The notes: generated by a model not told the origin, from the sequence alone. Shown: positions 36,601-50,260, counted from the stretch's first letter. The stretch: DNA of 64,000 bases from Pestalotiopsis fici W106-1 (GCF_000516985.1 NW_006917091.1:5886518-5950517); one strand, 5' to 3'. Numbers and translations: made by a program.

Positions 36601-39600
36601 AGCATTTTTCTCACCATGTCTAGGTCGCGCTGGCAAAAACTCTCTTTAGCCAGGTAGCAATTCCGCAAAATTGCCAGGCTTTCTGAAACTTGCGACCAAA
36701 GGAAACCCCTGGTCAGTGCCTTCGTGGATCTTTGAGGGTCCGGGTCTTGGATCTTAACCGGGCAACCAAATCCTTTTTTTTTTTTTTTTTTTTTTCGCGC
36801 CGAAGGATCTCCAGTCGTCCAGGGCCGTGAGGAATAAAAGGCAGGTGATTTGATTCGGAAACGACAACCCCCCCATGCTCGTGAGTGCAAAGCCATAAGG
36901 CTCGATTGTTTGAGGTTAGACTAGGGTTCCATTATCGGGGCGCATCCCGCGCGCAAGTGAGAGTATTGCGATGTTGAGTGCAGCTTCAAGCTGATGTGGG
37001 CGCTGAGGTGAGAGAGATCTAGGCAAAGGTACGGAGGAGCGACGAACCAATGGGCGGCCCGGAGAGCAAAGTCAGGGTGTGGAAGGGTGTTCCCCCCAGG
37101 CCCAGGACGGCTTAGCAAACTCCCGTGATCTCGCGTTTGACCGGGATAGCTGCAGCTTGGTTGCAGCATGTTGACAGCTTCGCGCGTCTCGATTTGTTTA
37201 CTTACAGTCATTTTACCCCTCACTTGTTACTTTGAGTGCAGCACGATGGATGAGCTATCGCCAAACTCAAGGGTGCCTCAGCCCTGGTGGATTCTACACA
37301 TCAAGCATGCACGATCAGCTACGACATGATGCTGCTAGGTTTCTAGTGTAGATTGTGATGCTCGTCACCTGCTTTCAAGTTGGGCTGCTGTGTTCCGGCG
37401 GCGGCGTGTGGGTGTGTGTGTGTGGCAGCTTAGCAGAGCTAGCTAGCTAGAAAAGATAGCTCGGTATTGTCGGTAGCTGAAGAGAATCTGGAGCCATCAC
37501 ATGGATAATTGTAGCGGGTTTTTGCACTGAGCCCCCGAGTCTGAGCCCAGCTGTGAAATGCAAAGAATCGCATTATTGGCAGCGCCATAGCCGCTGTCAC
37601 GAAACATTGTGTGCGATTAGAGAGTGCCCTAGATGGTAATCTGCACGCGCATCAGGTGAGCTGAGGGCGCACGCGCGCCCAGATCCTCCCAGCTGCGCCC
37701 CCGGTTCGGCAAGGGCCCCAATCGGCGACAATGGCGATAGCAGGTCTGGCGATTCTCATTGGATCTTGTCCGCCTTCCATCTGATCTTTTTGATGTTGCT
37801 TCTTTCTGATGCAGGTCATTCGCTCGCGACGATTGGAGAGACTCGAGTGGGCGGTCAGCTTGAAACCTGAGACAGCCAGAGCAGCCAGGTGAAGCAATCG
37901 GTGGCAGTTTTTGTCAAAAAGTAAACAAAAGCACTCCGCCGTAAGTAAACAATGGTGATCATTGGGTATCTTTGGTGTCATAGCCTGCTTTTCGTCCGTA
38001 TACCTTGGCCCGCCCGGTACACAAACGCGAATGAAAGATGGCATCTAGAACTGTAACAGTACACGTAGTATGTAGTTGTAATTGACGTAGACGCGCACAA
38101 TGAATCGAAGATCGCGAGCTCTTTGAATCGTGCGAGTGCGTGTATCGGCATTTTTAGACTCAAAAATGACGTCGGTTCACGAGCCGACAGATCGGGGCCT
38201 TGGTGGGAGAATCGAACCTTCTCTCCTCCGCACCGCTGGTTCCTGACTAGGACTAAAATACTCACGGCTAAGGCAGAGCTTCCAGAACCAAGACTGGCAA
38301 AATCCTTGATTGTCGTACCAAAAGAAAATACGATTATAATCGAAATCCATCTTCAATCTCTTCTCCGCGCGAGGCTGTCTAACAATCCACATGTTCGTCC
38401 GCGAGGCCTCGCGTCTCTAACGAACCGTGCATTTAAATCAGTGTGCTTTGCTATAATAGATTCCGTTGACCCCGAACCGTTCCAAACAAGGATGAAGCCT
38501 ATTGCGCCCCAAGATGGCCATCGGGTGTCGCTGCCATTAGATTCAATAGACAAATTTCAAGCAATGGATACTCGCGCTTGTGCCTTCCAATCATAGACTG
38601 ACACAACATCTTGAGGCTCTGCAATTGCGCGCCTGGTAGGAAATTACGATCTCTTTTATTTTTCCGGGCTAGTTGTGTTTTGTCTCTTTTGTTCTTTCAT
38701 CATTGCCAACCTCTTCTTTTTCCAAGGTATGACGGGAATAGAGTCAACAGACCCATGGCAGATCCATCGCGCGATGGGGTGGGCAATGGATGGGGCATGC
38801 AAGAAGTAAGAAACCCGCCCCGGCAGAGGGCCCAGGCGGCCAAACGGCAACGCGACCACTCTGGAGAAGCTGCACGAGGATGGAACCCATTCTGTCATAG
38901 CCACCCGCAGCAAGCCAGCAGCCAGCAACAACCGGGCGCGTCTCAAGAAGAGTTGTGCTAGACTGCAGAGGGGGAAGTGTGCCCGTCTTTTCGGTTGGCG
39001 TGCACTCTCTTTGACTCTGCGCGACTGGAGTCTCCAGACGCCGTTCCCAAGGGCCGGTGCTACTGTGATAGGCTCGCAAGTGAAGCGGGGCCATTATCGT
39101 CTTGCTGCTTGCATGTGCCATGCAGCGGGGACCCATACCTATAGCTTCCTGGGATGATGCTTACCTTATTCACACGGCAACCAGAAAAGAAAACATGAAG
39201 AGAGGGAGAAAAAAAAAAAGAATCCTTACCTAGGTAGGTCCCCATCATTGCCATTCAGCTGGGCTCCTCCCCCGAAAACCCCGTTCGTTCTATTCCTTCG
39301 CGAGACCCAGCTCATTACTTCGAAACATACCCCGCCCGACCTATCGAGATTCAGATTTCAGCTGCGACGATGACGCGCGATATACGGTAGTTTCTTTTAA
39401 TGGTCTGATTTTTCCGCAGTTTCGAAACTCCAAGCCTGCCCAGCCAGGCCAGAACATCAGATGTGTAGAATAGTTATTGTAAAGCACGGCACTTGGTTGG
39501 CATAGTCGTAGCTTATCTAAGGACCCCATTACAACCATGCATACCATGGAAATCGCGGGCGCAATAGCCACTGTGCGCCCGAGGTTGCAACTTGCAATTT

Positions 39601-42600
39601 GCCAGAGCGCGCTCTAGGCCGGCCCAAGACCCTTGAAAACAAAAGAGTCTATCCCAAGTCTGCGCGCGCACGAGACAATGAGCACTCGCTGCTAGACACG
39701 TGTGTGATGCTTTGTCTCAACCCAGCGTTCATCCTCGCCGGCATGATCGTCAGGAATCTTGTTCCCCCAGGTCCAGAGTTGAGTCATCCCATTGCAGCCG
39801 GGGGGTCGACAAGCAAGTCGAATCACGAATGAACATTTTGGCTCTCTGCAGCAGCCATCATTCGTATCAGTCACAAGTGCACTCAAAAAGCAGATTTCAT
39901 AGAATTAACCAGCAGGCATTTTAAAGCTTGAGTAAGGCTTTCCGTGGTTCATCATATGCCGCTGTAACCTTCCCGAATCACTTTCTTTTTTTTAAAGTTG
40001 CTGTGCACAACATAGTATCTATATGAACGGTAGCGCCATGGGCGTTTTCTGGCAGGCAATGGTCTTTCAATTTTGTCTCAGAGAAAACATGTTCTGAGTC
40101 AAAGTCTCAGCCGTTGAACCCTTGCTGGCATCTTACATGAATTCAGTCGGGATCCCAGACGGGCGGCCGCAAGGCTTGCTGGGGTCTTTCCCGAAGCGGA
40201 AGACATATCTGAGCAACGAGGGCATGTCAGGTTGTTGAGCGGTTCGTGGCCGGATTAAGGCGGCCAGTCAACAGTTTGTTTGAATAAGAGAGATTCGGAC
40301 TTTCTGAAAGAGGTCGATGAGGATGCCAGGGGAGGACTGAAACAATTCTAGTTGATCGTCCCCTCTTCCGTGTTTGGAAATATAGGCAAAATAGACAGAG
40401 ACCTCAGATATGTAGACAAAGTATCTTTAGCTTTGTGACCACAAGCATCTCTTCACGCATGCCACGTTCTGGTTTGTGTGAAAGCATTGTTTGTTGTACG
40501 AGGAGCAAACTTTACACAAGCAATCGCTCGCTAAGCCTCTTCAGCGTGCTCGGCTCCATAGTTGGGAGCTGCTGACAATGTCAATAGTATCAACATTAGT
40601 ATATCCTTGGGCATCAGCCGGAATGAAGATGACGAGAAATACTAGGAGGCTGGAGCGTCCGCAACCTTGGGTCTCAAAAGCAAGGCATCCATGAGTATCT
40701 CTGTCTCTACAAACGGCCTATCCGAGCACCTGGGCATGTCAATTCGGGCTCATTCAAAGCTTCATACGGTCCAGAGCTGGAAGATTTGGTTAGATCGTGC
40801 TGGGGGTCGTCTGGTTGAACGTATGAAGATGGGAAAATCACCACAACACAAGGGTATCATCACCGGACTTGGCGAGATGTGGATATATGTATGCTGTCTG
40901 GTCGCGTATCCCATCATCACAGATCCAGATCGGTGATGGTCTATGTTTATCCGCATCGAGCTGGTGCCTACTGTGAGCCTACCAATGGAGCGGAACAGAC
41001 TCGGGCAGAAGAGAGGTGAGCAGCAGCGCCTTGGAAAAGAGAACGTCAGCCCTGAAGTGAACGTTTTCGGTAGCAGGTTGTTGCGCGGATTACAGGTTTT
41101 GCCCACCTAGAGCTTAGCGGTTATGATGTAACCGGCAGGCCCTAAACTCCACTGAGACTGGTCGGTGCACAGCGCTTAGCAGCTGGACCTTCCAGTCAGT
41201 CTACCTAGCAAGACTTTTCAGGTCATTGGGGGTGTGCGTGCTCAAGTCTGGTCACAACCGTCTCGCAGTCTGGCTCCTACGCCCCCCCTGGTCAAGCGAC
41301 AGCGGTCGAAAACCCGCTAAACGCTATAGGTTGCACCCCGGCTGCAGCAAGCCAGGGCTACCATCCCACACCAAATTGCCCCTGACAACGCGATGCTCGT
41401 CCAGTGTATGCAGAGAGAATGAATGGGTCCCAAGAAAGAGAGTGCAGACGTGCAGACAAACTTGGTTCTTTGGTTTGGTTCAGGTTCAGGTACCAGAGCG
41501 CCTTTGAACAAAAGGCAGCCTCACCCGCCATCTGAACTCGTACTTCCTCTCACCTAACCCATCCGGCCCTTGAAGCCCTCCGACTTCTTCGCCCAACGCC
41601 CATCGACAAAAACGCCGCAGTCGTTTCCCCTTCGACGACAACTAATATATACACATTCACAGTGGCGAAAAGTTCGACAGGCGTGTTTGACACTACTACA
41701 GAAGGAACTCCGGGCTCTCTCAAGTCACCGTGCGAGAAGTCAGTGCATAGCCAACCCACTTCCGGATTACCATATTTGGGCGACGCTGGTGGGCTTGAAC
41801 CTTGGCCATTGGATACGACCAAGTCAACCTTTTACAGTGCATACGATTTTCTGGTGGCTCCCACGTTGGAAACCGACAGAATCACCAATACCACGACGGC
41901 GGCAATAATTCAAATATACAACTTTGGATTGTGAATACTCTTTTTGCCTCTTATTGGAGTTTGAGTATTTCTTTTTAGCTTTACTTTACTTTTTTTTTAC
42001 TTTGCCTCCACATTGAAGGAAGGGATAAGAGAAGAAAAGAGCGAGAGTCAAAACTCACACAGTCCGGGATTTACAAGAGCATCTTGTCAATCACTAATTA
42101 AAATCGAGCAACCCCCCCTAATTCCACCCATTTAAAACGATAGTAGCTCGTGGCCGACCACCCCGCGGCGCTGCAAAAACCTCCGTCCGGTTGACCCTCG
42201 ACCACCAAGGATCACTTCGTTACTTGGTCAACTGCTGCCAAAGGCAACGGCATCCCCGCTACCAAATTTTCTCGACGAGCTACCCCTTTGCGGATCTGTT
42301 AATTCAGTATCTCTGCAATTGTGGCCTTCGTTGATCATTCTGGTCAAACTCTCAAGTCATTGAATCCAACAATTCACTGGCTGCAGCAGGTCACCGGCTT
42401 CCTCTCAACCAACCCTCATCCACCAAGACGAGAGCACTGCTGGCATACTTACAGTCCACCTCGACTTACAACCAATGCGTGGAAATCAGCATTATTCATT
42501 AATTGTGACGAAACACCACCGCTCCTTTTCTATACACAAGTAGTCTACCGACTTGCTGTTTCGAATAGGCCTTTGAGGAGTAGAGTTACTGTATACAGCC

Positions 42601-42700
42601 AACAACCTTTCAAGCTGCATTCCACACTCAGCTACTGCGGACCGAGCCTACGCCTTCAACACCCAAACCTCCCACCCAGCACCAGCACCATTTAACCACC
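33640..42700. other. Long gene-poor intergenic region (about 9 kb)
   Basis: No convincing coding gene was found on either strand between the divergent POL5 and CDC25 start codons. The longest open frames (about 115-170 codons, e.g. near 35959-36471, 36444-36896, 38123-38596) show no family resemblance and partly arise from low-complexity sequence. The last 700 bp before CDC25 are C/T/A rich and look like a long 5' leader. A T-run lies at 36774-36795. Confidence 0.55.
36774..36795. repeat. Poly(T) homopolymer, 22 nt
   Basis: An uninterrupted run of 22 T in the intergenic region. It accounts for the KKKKKKK stretch of an overlapping minus-strand open frame, which is therefore not called. Confidence 0.9.
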
Positions 42701-44484
42701 ATGGATGTTTCCTCCTCTCCCCTGGCTGCCATGCACCCAGCACCTGCCGTGTCATGGGGCCAAACCGGTGATATCTTTCGTCCTCATGCTCAATTGCATA
42801 CTAGCAAGGCATTTGGCTCAGGGACCTTCAATATCCGTGAGCAACTGCAACGGACAAATCCCGACTACTTCAACCTCAAGTCTGTCCGTGGCTCGTCTCC
42901 CACCGCCAGCCTTGCTGCAGACCTGTCCCAAAACTTTCGGATAGACAATGAGTCGAGGTATGTCCGGAAAACCTAGAAATACTTTGCTTAATCGTCAAAC
43001 TGACCTTGCTTGTGCGTTTAAACAGTCCACGGTTTCCAACTCCACGCCGGGCTTTGTTCACCTCCAACATGATGGGAAACATGGACGGTCGAGGTAGGCT
43101 GGAGTATAATCATTTGCAAAACCTGCCCGTTTACTGATATATTGTCTTTTTAGATTATGTCACCACACCTCCTTTACCAGCTTCGTCCTCGCCCGTTCCT
43201 CTAGATGTCAACGACATTATGGACATTTCCCCCCTGCTGCCTCACAAGGAGCCATACTCGATTCAGATCACCTCACCCACGCCCGGTGAGCTTCCCGAAG
43301 ATGACGACGACGAGATGATGTTGGAGTCTCCTGTTGCCATTGCCCGGAATCAATTGCACCCGTCCGACAGCAGGAAACGTCTTGCCCTTCGTCGACCTTC
43401 CTTGACCCGCACAAAGGGTTACTCCACAAACGCATTGGCAAACCGGCTGCACCCCGATGCTCAGCTAGCAGCCTTTCGCTTCAATTCGGAAGCCAACCTG
43501 CCATTGGGCGAGTGCTTCCAAGAGTCGCCGCCCCAGAAGAGGCCTTCGTCTGCCAACAGCCCCTCGTCCAGTGGCCCAGGGTCTTTCCGTCAAAAACCTC
43601 AATTTGCTAGTCTGACGGGTACAAGGGAACTCCGCAACAGCTCTCCGTCATCACACCCGAGACGGCCCTCGAACCCCTTCCAACGTCCCCGGCGCCAATA
43701 CCGCCGTTCGCTAAGCATGTTTGAGAATCCTGTTGATGTGGTCAAGCCCAAAACGAATGATCCTATCCCGCAGAGTGCACTCCAATCAGTGATGGACATT
43801 GAGGATGTCCAAGACCCCATGCTGCCTCACTTTCACCCCGAAGGCGAGAACGAGACAATTCCCCGGATATCCCAAGGGACCTTCCTTGATGTCTTGGACG
43901 GAAAATATGAAGACCAATATACACAGCGTATTGTCATTGATTGTCGGTTCGAATACGAATATGAGGGCGGTCACATTGACGGTGCAATCAACTATAATGA
44001 CAAAGAGCTTCTCACGAGGCATTTATTCGAGACCCCCATGGAGGGCAAGGTCCTGCTTGTCCTTCACTGCGAGTACTCTGCTCACCGGGCTCCCATGATG
44101 GCTCGTCACATCCGCTCCGAGGATAGGGCCATCAATGCCGAGTTCTACCCGAGACTTAGTTACCCTGATGTCTACATCCTAGATGGTGGTTACAGTGAGT
44201 TCTTCACACAACACCGTTGCCGCTGCTACCCTCAATCATACGTGGAGATGAATGACGAGGAACACATTGCCACATGTGAGCGCGAAATGGGCAAGCTTCA
44301 GCAAAAGCGGAAAGGCTTGGGCAGAGCCAAGACATTTGCATTTGGTGCACGTGAATCCATGGTTGAAGCATCACCAACTGCCCCCAGCCGGAATAGCTTG
44401 CAAGACTCACCCCAAATGATGATTGGCAACTCTCCCATTCTCGGTGCCGATCGCTCGTCTGCCCGCCGCATGGCATCATACTGA
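42701..44484 (+). CDS. CDC25-type M-phase inducer phosphatase
   Basis: Three exons (42701-42957, 43026-43093, 43154-44484) encode 551 residues. The C-terminal rhodanese-like catalytic domain (about residues 340-500) has the CDC25 hallmarks: ISQGTFLDVLDGKY, IVIDCRFEYEYEGGHIDGA, the active-site loop HCEYSAHR (HCX5R, Cys414 and Arg420) and YPDVYILDGGYSEFF. The N-terminal ~330 residues are Ser/Pro rich with many SP/TP sites and RRPSL/RRSLS-type basic sites, as expected for a region controlled by CDK, checkpoint and 14-3-3 binding. The enzyme removes inhibitory tyrosine phosphate from Cdk1 to trigger mitosis (nimT in Aspergillus, cdc25/Mih1 in yeasts). The start is preceded by CCACC, a strong fungal initiation context. 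Confidence 0.95.
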
Positions 44485-47400
44485 TATAACCTGGACTTTT
44501 GAACATGGATCCAGAACCACTACAGATCTTTCGCCACATTCAGCAACCATGGATCCCGCGATGGCAGTCCTTGGTCTTTTTGCATTTCTAGACATTTGCT
44601 TCTCACCGCAAAAAAATGTTCTGCGCTCTCACATCTAATTATACCCGACATTCTAGAATTAGAGACATTCTAGAGTTAGAGAGTCGCATTGGCATAGCAT
44701 CTTGTCAACTGCATTGCTTTGTGTTTTGTTGGATCCGGCATCTGATTTGCTTGCTCGCCGGTTCCAAGCATTCATCCTTCTCCTTTACAGCATATCAATT
44801 TGCCATCGTCCTTCCGGCTTTTTCGTCCTGGTTCTTTTTTATTCTTATTTGGAACAATCTGGTTTCCGACTTACAGGTCCCCATCCTCACCCTGTTTTAA
44901 TAACACACTCCTCTCTACTACCAGAGAGATACGCATGGTCACTTTGTAACATCAAGTCACCATATATGACGATATCAACGACTGTGAGCCACCGACCCAT
45001 GGCTCACACCATGAAGCCTCTTTTGTACGAACATAACTTTCTCATCGGACGTTTTTTTCCCCCGGTGTCATCACTTCTACAGTACGAATTTCCTTGCATC
45101 CGACACACTCATCAACAAGAACAAAACAAAAACCCCACCCACCTACGGAGACTGAACTCTGTACTTCGCTTTTCCGCGCAGAACCGCGTTGCTTCTTTGA
45201 GACCAATACCTTGGCTGCATCTGCGGCATAGGGAAGCGAAGAATTCAAGTGGAGGTAATGCTGGCATCGCAGCAGATGCACCTAATACCAGAGCAATGGG
45301 TCGAGACGCCCAAGGGGGCACCCGAGACCATTAATGCTCAAGCTTTCTAGTATGTGGCATAGGGGGAGACGTAGGCGTACTTGGTGACTGGGTAGTCCTT
45401 TCCCCGGATTGTACATACACGTTTCATGTGGACACTTTTCCATCAAGGGCTGAGGCAGGAGACATTTACTTGTTCCTTCTGATCTGGAGCTGCTCTGTAT
45501 ATATTGACCTCCCCCTCCACCAAAATTGCAGGAAATCTGGTTCAAAGGGTCGCACTGCGAGCGACATGCAGCATACATGCATTCAAGCATTCTCTGCAAG
45601 GCAATAGGGCGACTAGAATGCGTCCCGGCCTAAATGATTAGCAAGAAATTGTAGCTAGTCACTTGAGAAATGCTCTTATTTCCAACTGTCTCTTTTTGAT
45701 TCTCATTATGCGATTTCTATGTTCTCGAGCTAACCTCATGGCGAGAATCCTACTGTCAGGGTAAGTACCAGGTAAGCAGTCAGATCAGAGAATGTCTATT
45801 CGAGCTAATAATTTCCACGAGCTGACAGGCCAGGCTTTGGTCCGTGTGTGTCTCGTGGGATTGATATTTTTTTCACGCAGATTTGGATTTGTGGGAGTTT
45901 TACGCAATCCAAATGGATTGTATAAGGGTCCTATGCAGCCTCGGTATGATTGGTTTGAAAGTCTCCGATAGCTTATTAACTGGGGCTCCGGGGCGGCATT
46001 ATCGGCAGCATCGGAGTGCCAAGATAAACATGGTGGGGTCCGTATCGGGCGGAGCCGATCCCCACTCGCCGGAAGTCCGCTCGAGTCATCAAGTATAGTA
46101 TATCTGTCGGTCGAATGCATATAAGCCAGACGCATCAGGGTGGAATTCTTTGCATCTTGATCTGCCTCACCTTGCTGCCTAGCCGGGAGCAATATTTCGG
46201 CTTCAGCCTCCAGAGAGAATTCTCTTTAGTTGGACCGGATGCAGTCCGTCTCCTTGTGGGTCCCCTCCCTGCCAGCGGTTGTCGTTGCAACAGGAATCCA
46301 CAAAGATCTTCCGTGCCACGATGACCTCATGCAACTCTGAGGTCCCTTACGACAGCAGGGCCGAGAACCTTTACTAGGCGGAGCGGGGAAGAGGGCATTG
46401 GTCAATGCCGGACGAGACAGCCACGTCGTGATCCCCAATGACGTGTCAGTCAAGCGTTGGCTCGAGCGTCCTCGAGTTGCCCTGGGGTGGAGTCTCTCGT
46501 TTACTTGGCCCCCATTCTCTGTCGGAGGGGGTCATTGCAACAGAGAAACACTTCCGGATCGACGGAGTCGAGAGCATTGACGGCCAAGGCTATCTGTCTC
46601 TAAAGTTTTTGAGGCCCCCCCTGCCTCGACGGCGGTGTAGGGGCTGTGAAAAAGTTGCGTCATGCAAGGGTCTAGATCTCTTTGCCCCAGCGGGCTGACG
46701 GGGTGGAAGCGAGACGGTGGAGTATAACAACATTGCGTAGGGTCCGATTGACAATACGGGAAAGGTTTTGCTTACCGTGTTAGCAAGGTACCCAGGTAAG
46801 TTGAGCTATGACCAAAGTAGTATACTACGTGGGCTGCCCGCGAGGTGAGTTACTTTGCATTTACCATGTTCATTGGCATGCCTGCCTGGTTGCCTATATT
46901 CCACATTCTCTTTAGCACCGCGAGGCTTAGATGCATGTGCCCGACATATTTGAGGCCCATTCTGTCTCAAAAGGGAATCTCCGATGTCTATTGTTTCCCA
47001 TATCCATCAGTTTTCCTCAGTCAATCTACTAGTCGCTCTTCAGTGTCATTAAAGACACCCCAAGAGAGCCAGTATCAAGAGAAATGGCGCTTGTATAGTG
47101 ACGGAGGAAAAAAAGAAAAGAGAAAAAAAGGAGTGGGTACCCTCCTCTGACTGATCTATAGAGGGGAACATGCCAGAAAGTCCCTTTACTCCACCGCGGC
47201 TATTTCATGACTTCAGATATGGAACTCACAGAGTTACCAATGAAGGTGGAGTTCTGAAAAGTAACTTTAGACCATGTCAAAGAATGACAGGCTTGGTAGG
47301 CTGCTCAGAAAGTGCCGCTATAGTCATTTCAAACACACCTTCTCGATCAGAGTTCAACACGTTGATTTTTGTCGCGTTTCCCGTGTAAGTATGAAGTTGT

Positions 47401-47649
47401 TATGCAAAATCCCAATATCCCTCATCTACGGCGTCATTATTTGTGCTCTTCCCATGGTACACAAATTCATTCAAGTTTATTTCCGATATACTTTAAACCT
47501 ATGGGTCTTTGTCGGTGCCAACTGTCAAAGCTACTCATGTGGCTGCACTGTCTTTGAAACGCAATGCAATACCATGGGAGAAATGGCATTTGGATCATAG
47601 CAACACATGTCAATTTATTCATATGAAATAGCTACCCTGCAGATATCGC
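44485..47649. other. Intergenic between CDC25 and carboxylesterase 3' ends
   Basis: About 3.2 kb without a supported gene. An open frame of 210 codons near 44702-45334 has no domain features and probably covers CDC25 3' UTR by chance. A GC-rich, CGG-dense stretch with TATA-like elements at 45964-46125 is described in the findings. Confidence 0.55.
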
Positions 47650-49550
47650 TCACACCGGCAGTTTTGTTGCCATTTCTCTCCAAAAGTTACACCGTGCCAC
47701 GAATTGCGTAAGGTTGCTCGTAGTAAATCCGTCACTGTCAATCACCCACTCCTGGCCCGTCTGCAATGCCGGTACTCCCGTGACGTTGGCCGCTGTCAGC
47801 TTGAGCGCATTCGGGTCCCCAGTCATGAAGAAGGAAGCAAAAGCACCTTGGGATAGAGAGGTCAGTTTGCTCTTGTGCCGCCAGAAACAGCAGTTGGGAG
47901 TATCTCTTACCGGCAAAGCCTTTGTAATGCAGCGGATCCGTTTGCTGAATCGAGTTTACAGTGTTCCACTAAGAGTATCATTCGTGTTAGTTACCCCGAT
48001 TGATGCTATGAAGAGCCAAATTCTGGGGTTTTCCAACTCACATAGCTCACGTCGGAAGCATGTTTGGCCGGGGAAATGGTGTATTCCCCGAGCCAGCCAC
48101 CGTCTTGCGCCGCCCCGGCCGTCCAGTAGGCCGGGCACGCCAGGACCGAGTCGCGGTAGACGAGGCCGGCCCGTGTGTACGAGTCATTGTACGCCGTGAT
48201 GGACTCTGCGCTGCCGGCGGCCGGGTATAGGGCATTGAGCCGCGCGAGATCGGCAGTGGAAAACAAGGGCAGAAAGCCCGTGATCCACGCGTCATAGTCG
48301 ACGGCCGAGGAAACGAAGTTCTCGCCCTCGTGGGTGTTGTACATGGAGTAGACCAACTCGGCATTGAGGTTGCCTGCTGAGTTCGTAATTTCAGAGAGCG
48401 ATCGGGTCAAGAACGACCCGTCAATAATGGGCCCCCAGGGATATGATGTCGGTCCGTACAGGTTTCCCGAGACCATGGCGTAGCTGGCGTTGCGGATCAC
48501 AGCCACGTCGATAGTCTTGAGACACTGGAGGGTGTCGGACGCGTCGGCACAGCCCGTCAGGTTGGCGAGCTGATCGTACCGGGACTGGGCCTCGGGCGCG
48601 TCGTTGGAATATGTCTTTGGCCAGAACGGACTAGACGCCAGAGCTCGCTTGAACAGCTTTCCCCTTGCTTCTCCTCGCCCCGTTGCATCATCACTGAGCT
48701 CTTGTCGCGCAATCGTCTGCGCCAGCACGCTGCCTCCCCCGGCCGACTGGCCCCAGATGGAAATCTCCTCTAAGTCGCCGCCAAACTGGCCAATGTACCG
48801 TCGCGTCCACCGTATCGCGGCCTCTTGATCCAGCAGACCGGCATTGACGTCCGAGTGCGGGTCCTCGGCCACCTCGCGCCCAGGCAAAAACCCAAAGGCA
48901 TTGACGCGATAGTTTGGGTACACAAACATCATGTCGCTGGACTCTGACACGTTGAGCACCGGATACGCCGACGGCGGGAGCGTAAAGGAGGCCGACCCCT
49001 GGATGAAGGCGCCGCCGTAAAAGACGACCACGACGGGGCGGAGGGGCTGCCCTTGGGTCCAGGGCCGGCCGTAGAGGCCGAGATATAGACAGTCTTCTGA
49101 GCCATTGACCTTGTGCATTCACCTAGTCAGCCTTCTTGGACATTGCACTTCTTCAGATGGGCTTGACAGAGAATAGGGGTGGCATTATACTTACCGTCCT
49201 CTGCGGGCACATGTCAAAAGTTGTCGTCGAGTTGTAGGTGCCATTTTCGATGCGCAGTGGCGGCTGGGGGCCGCGGAATCTATTTGACTTTCAACATTAG
49301 ATCATTCCTTGTGTATGCCACTCTTTCCCGGCTGATACTGAGTCTGTAAAGATGGATGATTTCTTTACCTGTTCTCTCCAATCGGCGGTGCTGCGAATGG
49401 AATCTTTTGCCAGTACGAGATATTGTACTGGGCGCTATAGGCGCCTTGAAAGGTTCCGTAGTCGAGGCTCGCAATGAGATCCTGTGCAAACACGCATTGA
49501 ATCACGAATGCGGCCAACCACCATATGTGCATCGCCATGAGTCTCATCAT
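47650..49550 (-). CDS. Secreted type-B carboxylesterase (alpha/beta hydrolase)
   Basis: Five exons (49550-49369, 49279-49195, 49109-48042, 47968-47911, 47846-47650) join to 529 residues. The start 49550 gives MMRLMAMHIWWLAAFVIQCVFAQ, a signal peptide. An upstream in-frame ATG at 49601 would spoil it. Family marks are FRGPQPP, SEDCLYLGLY, the oxyanion region VVVFYGGAFIQGS, the nucleophile elbow GQSAGGGS, the acidic member near NTHEGENFV and the histidine in AKHASDVSY, followed by FMTGDPNAL. Such enzymes hydrolyse carboxylic esters; the substrate is unknown. The usual HGG oxyanion motif reads YGGAF and the elbow has Gln in place of Glu, both tolerated in fungal members. Introns 2 and 4 end in AAG (ATGCACAAG, TATCCCAAG). 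Confidence 0.9.
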
Positions 49551-50260
49551 GATAAGCTCACACCCTTTATTAACCCACCAAGGGAGAGAAACAGACAGCA
49601 CATGAAATCAATCTAGACTATTTGCCCATCGTTTCCCGGGCTCTTGTGCAGATCTTATAAGCAAGCTAGGTAAACTCACTGGCCATCGCTTGCAATGCAG
49701 TCACTTGACGTCAAGTCTAGCCACTTGGCCATATGCGTGCCAGAAAATTGGCCAAGTTACTTACCCTGCAATAGCCCCGGATTTCTTTCGCTAGCCTTTC
49801 CCAAGACTCTGGACGATTGTTGGGGAATCCTGGGGGGAAAAAACGACTCGTCTTTAGCCAGTTCAGCCAATAGCGGGCGAAGGGGGCTCGGCAGTCGATC
49901 ACAATGATACGCCGAATGTGGGCGGGTATTTCTCCGTCCGCCAAGAGCACATTTGTTGGCTCCCGAAATACAGAAGCTTGAAGCAAGAATTTGGGGGGCA
50001 AGACCGAGCAAAGAAATATTATTACTTTTTTCTTTAATCCTTCAACTCCAAACCAGTGCTCACTATACTACTGCCTTCTCTGTACATTTTCCTGGCATGA
50101 ATTAAATATATAATCGGACTCCGGACCTGCCCCCCGCGTCAAAGGATGAGGCGAGGAATAAACAAGAGAGAAGAAAAATTATATGGGGTCGATAACAAGT
50201 TCCCAATAACTCGCAATATACATTCCTTCATCAAAAGTTGTGCCCCAAGGTAGAGATATT
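49551..50260. other. Intergenic, upstream of the carboxylesterase
   Basis: About 0.7 kb between the esterase start and the 3' end of the BTB gene, both on the minus strand. No gene or repeat was seen. Confidence 0.65.

Noticed and set aside
36444..36896. 150-codon minus-strand open frame
   Set aside because: Contains a lysine run encoded by a 22-nt T-run and no recognisable motif.
38205..38225. Minus-strand GGTTCGATTCTCCC resembling a tRNA B-box
   Set aside because: The flanking bases do not form a T-stem or an acceptor stem, and there is no convincing D-arm; a chance match is more likely.
42321..42695. 124-codon open frame ending 5 bp before the CDC25 start
   Set aside because: It has no ATG (opens with GTG) and no domain; most likely CDC25 5' leader.
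33640..42700. CRISPR-like or long direct-repeat array
   Set aside because: No regularly spaced direct repeats were visible, and the DNA is eukaryotic.
44702..45334. 210-codon open frame downstream of CDC25
   Set aside because: Composition is non-coding-like, with no domain or homology pattern; probably 3' UTR and spacer.
49551..49601. Upstream ATG at 49601 as the esterase start
   Set aside because: It would place 17 extra residues before an otherwise normal signal peptide.
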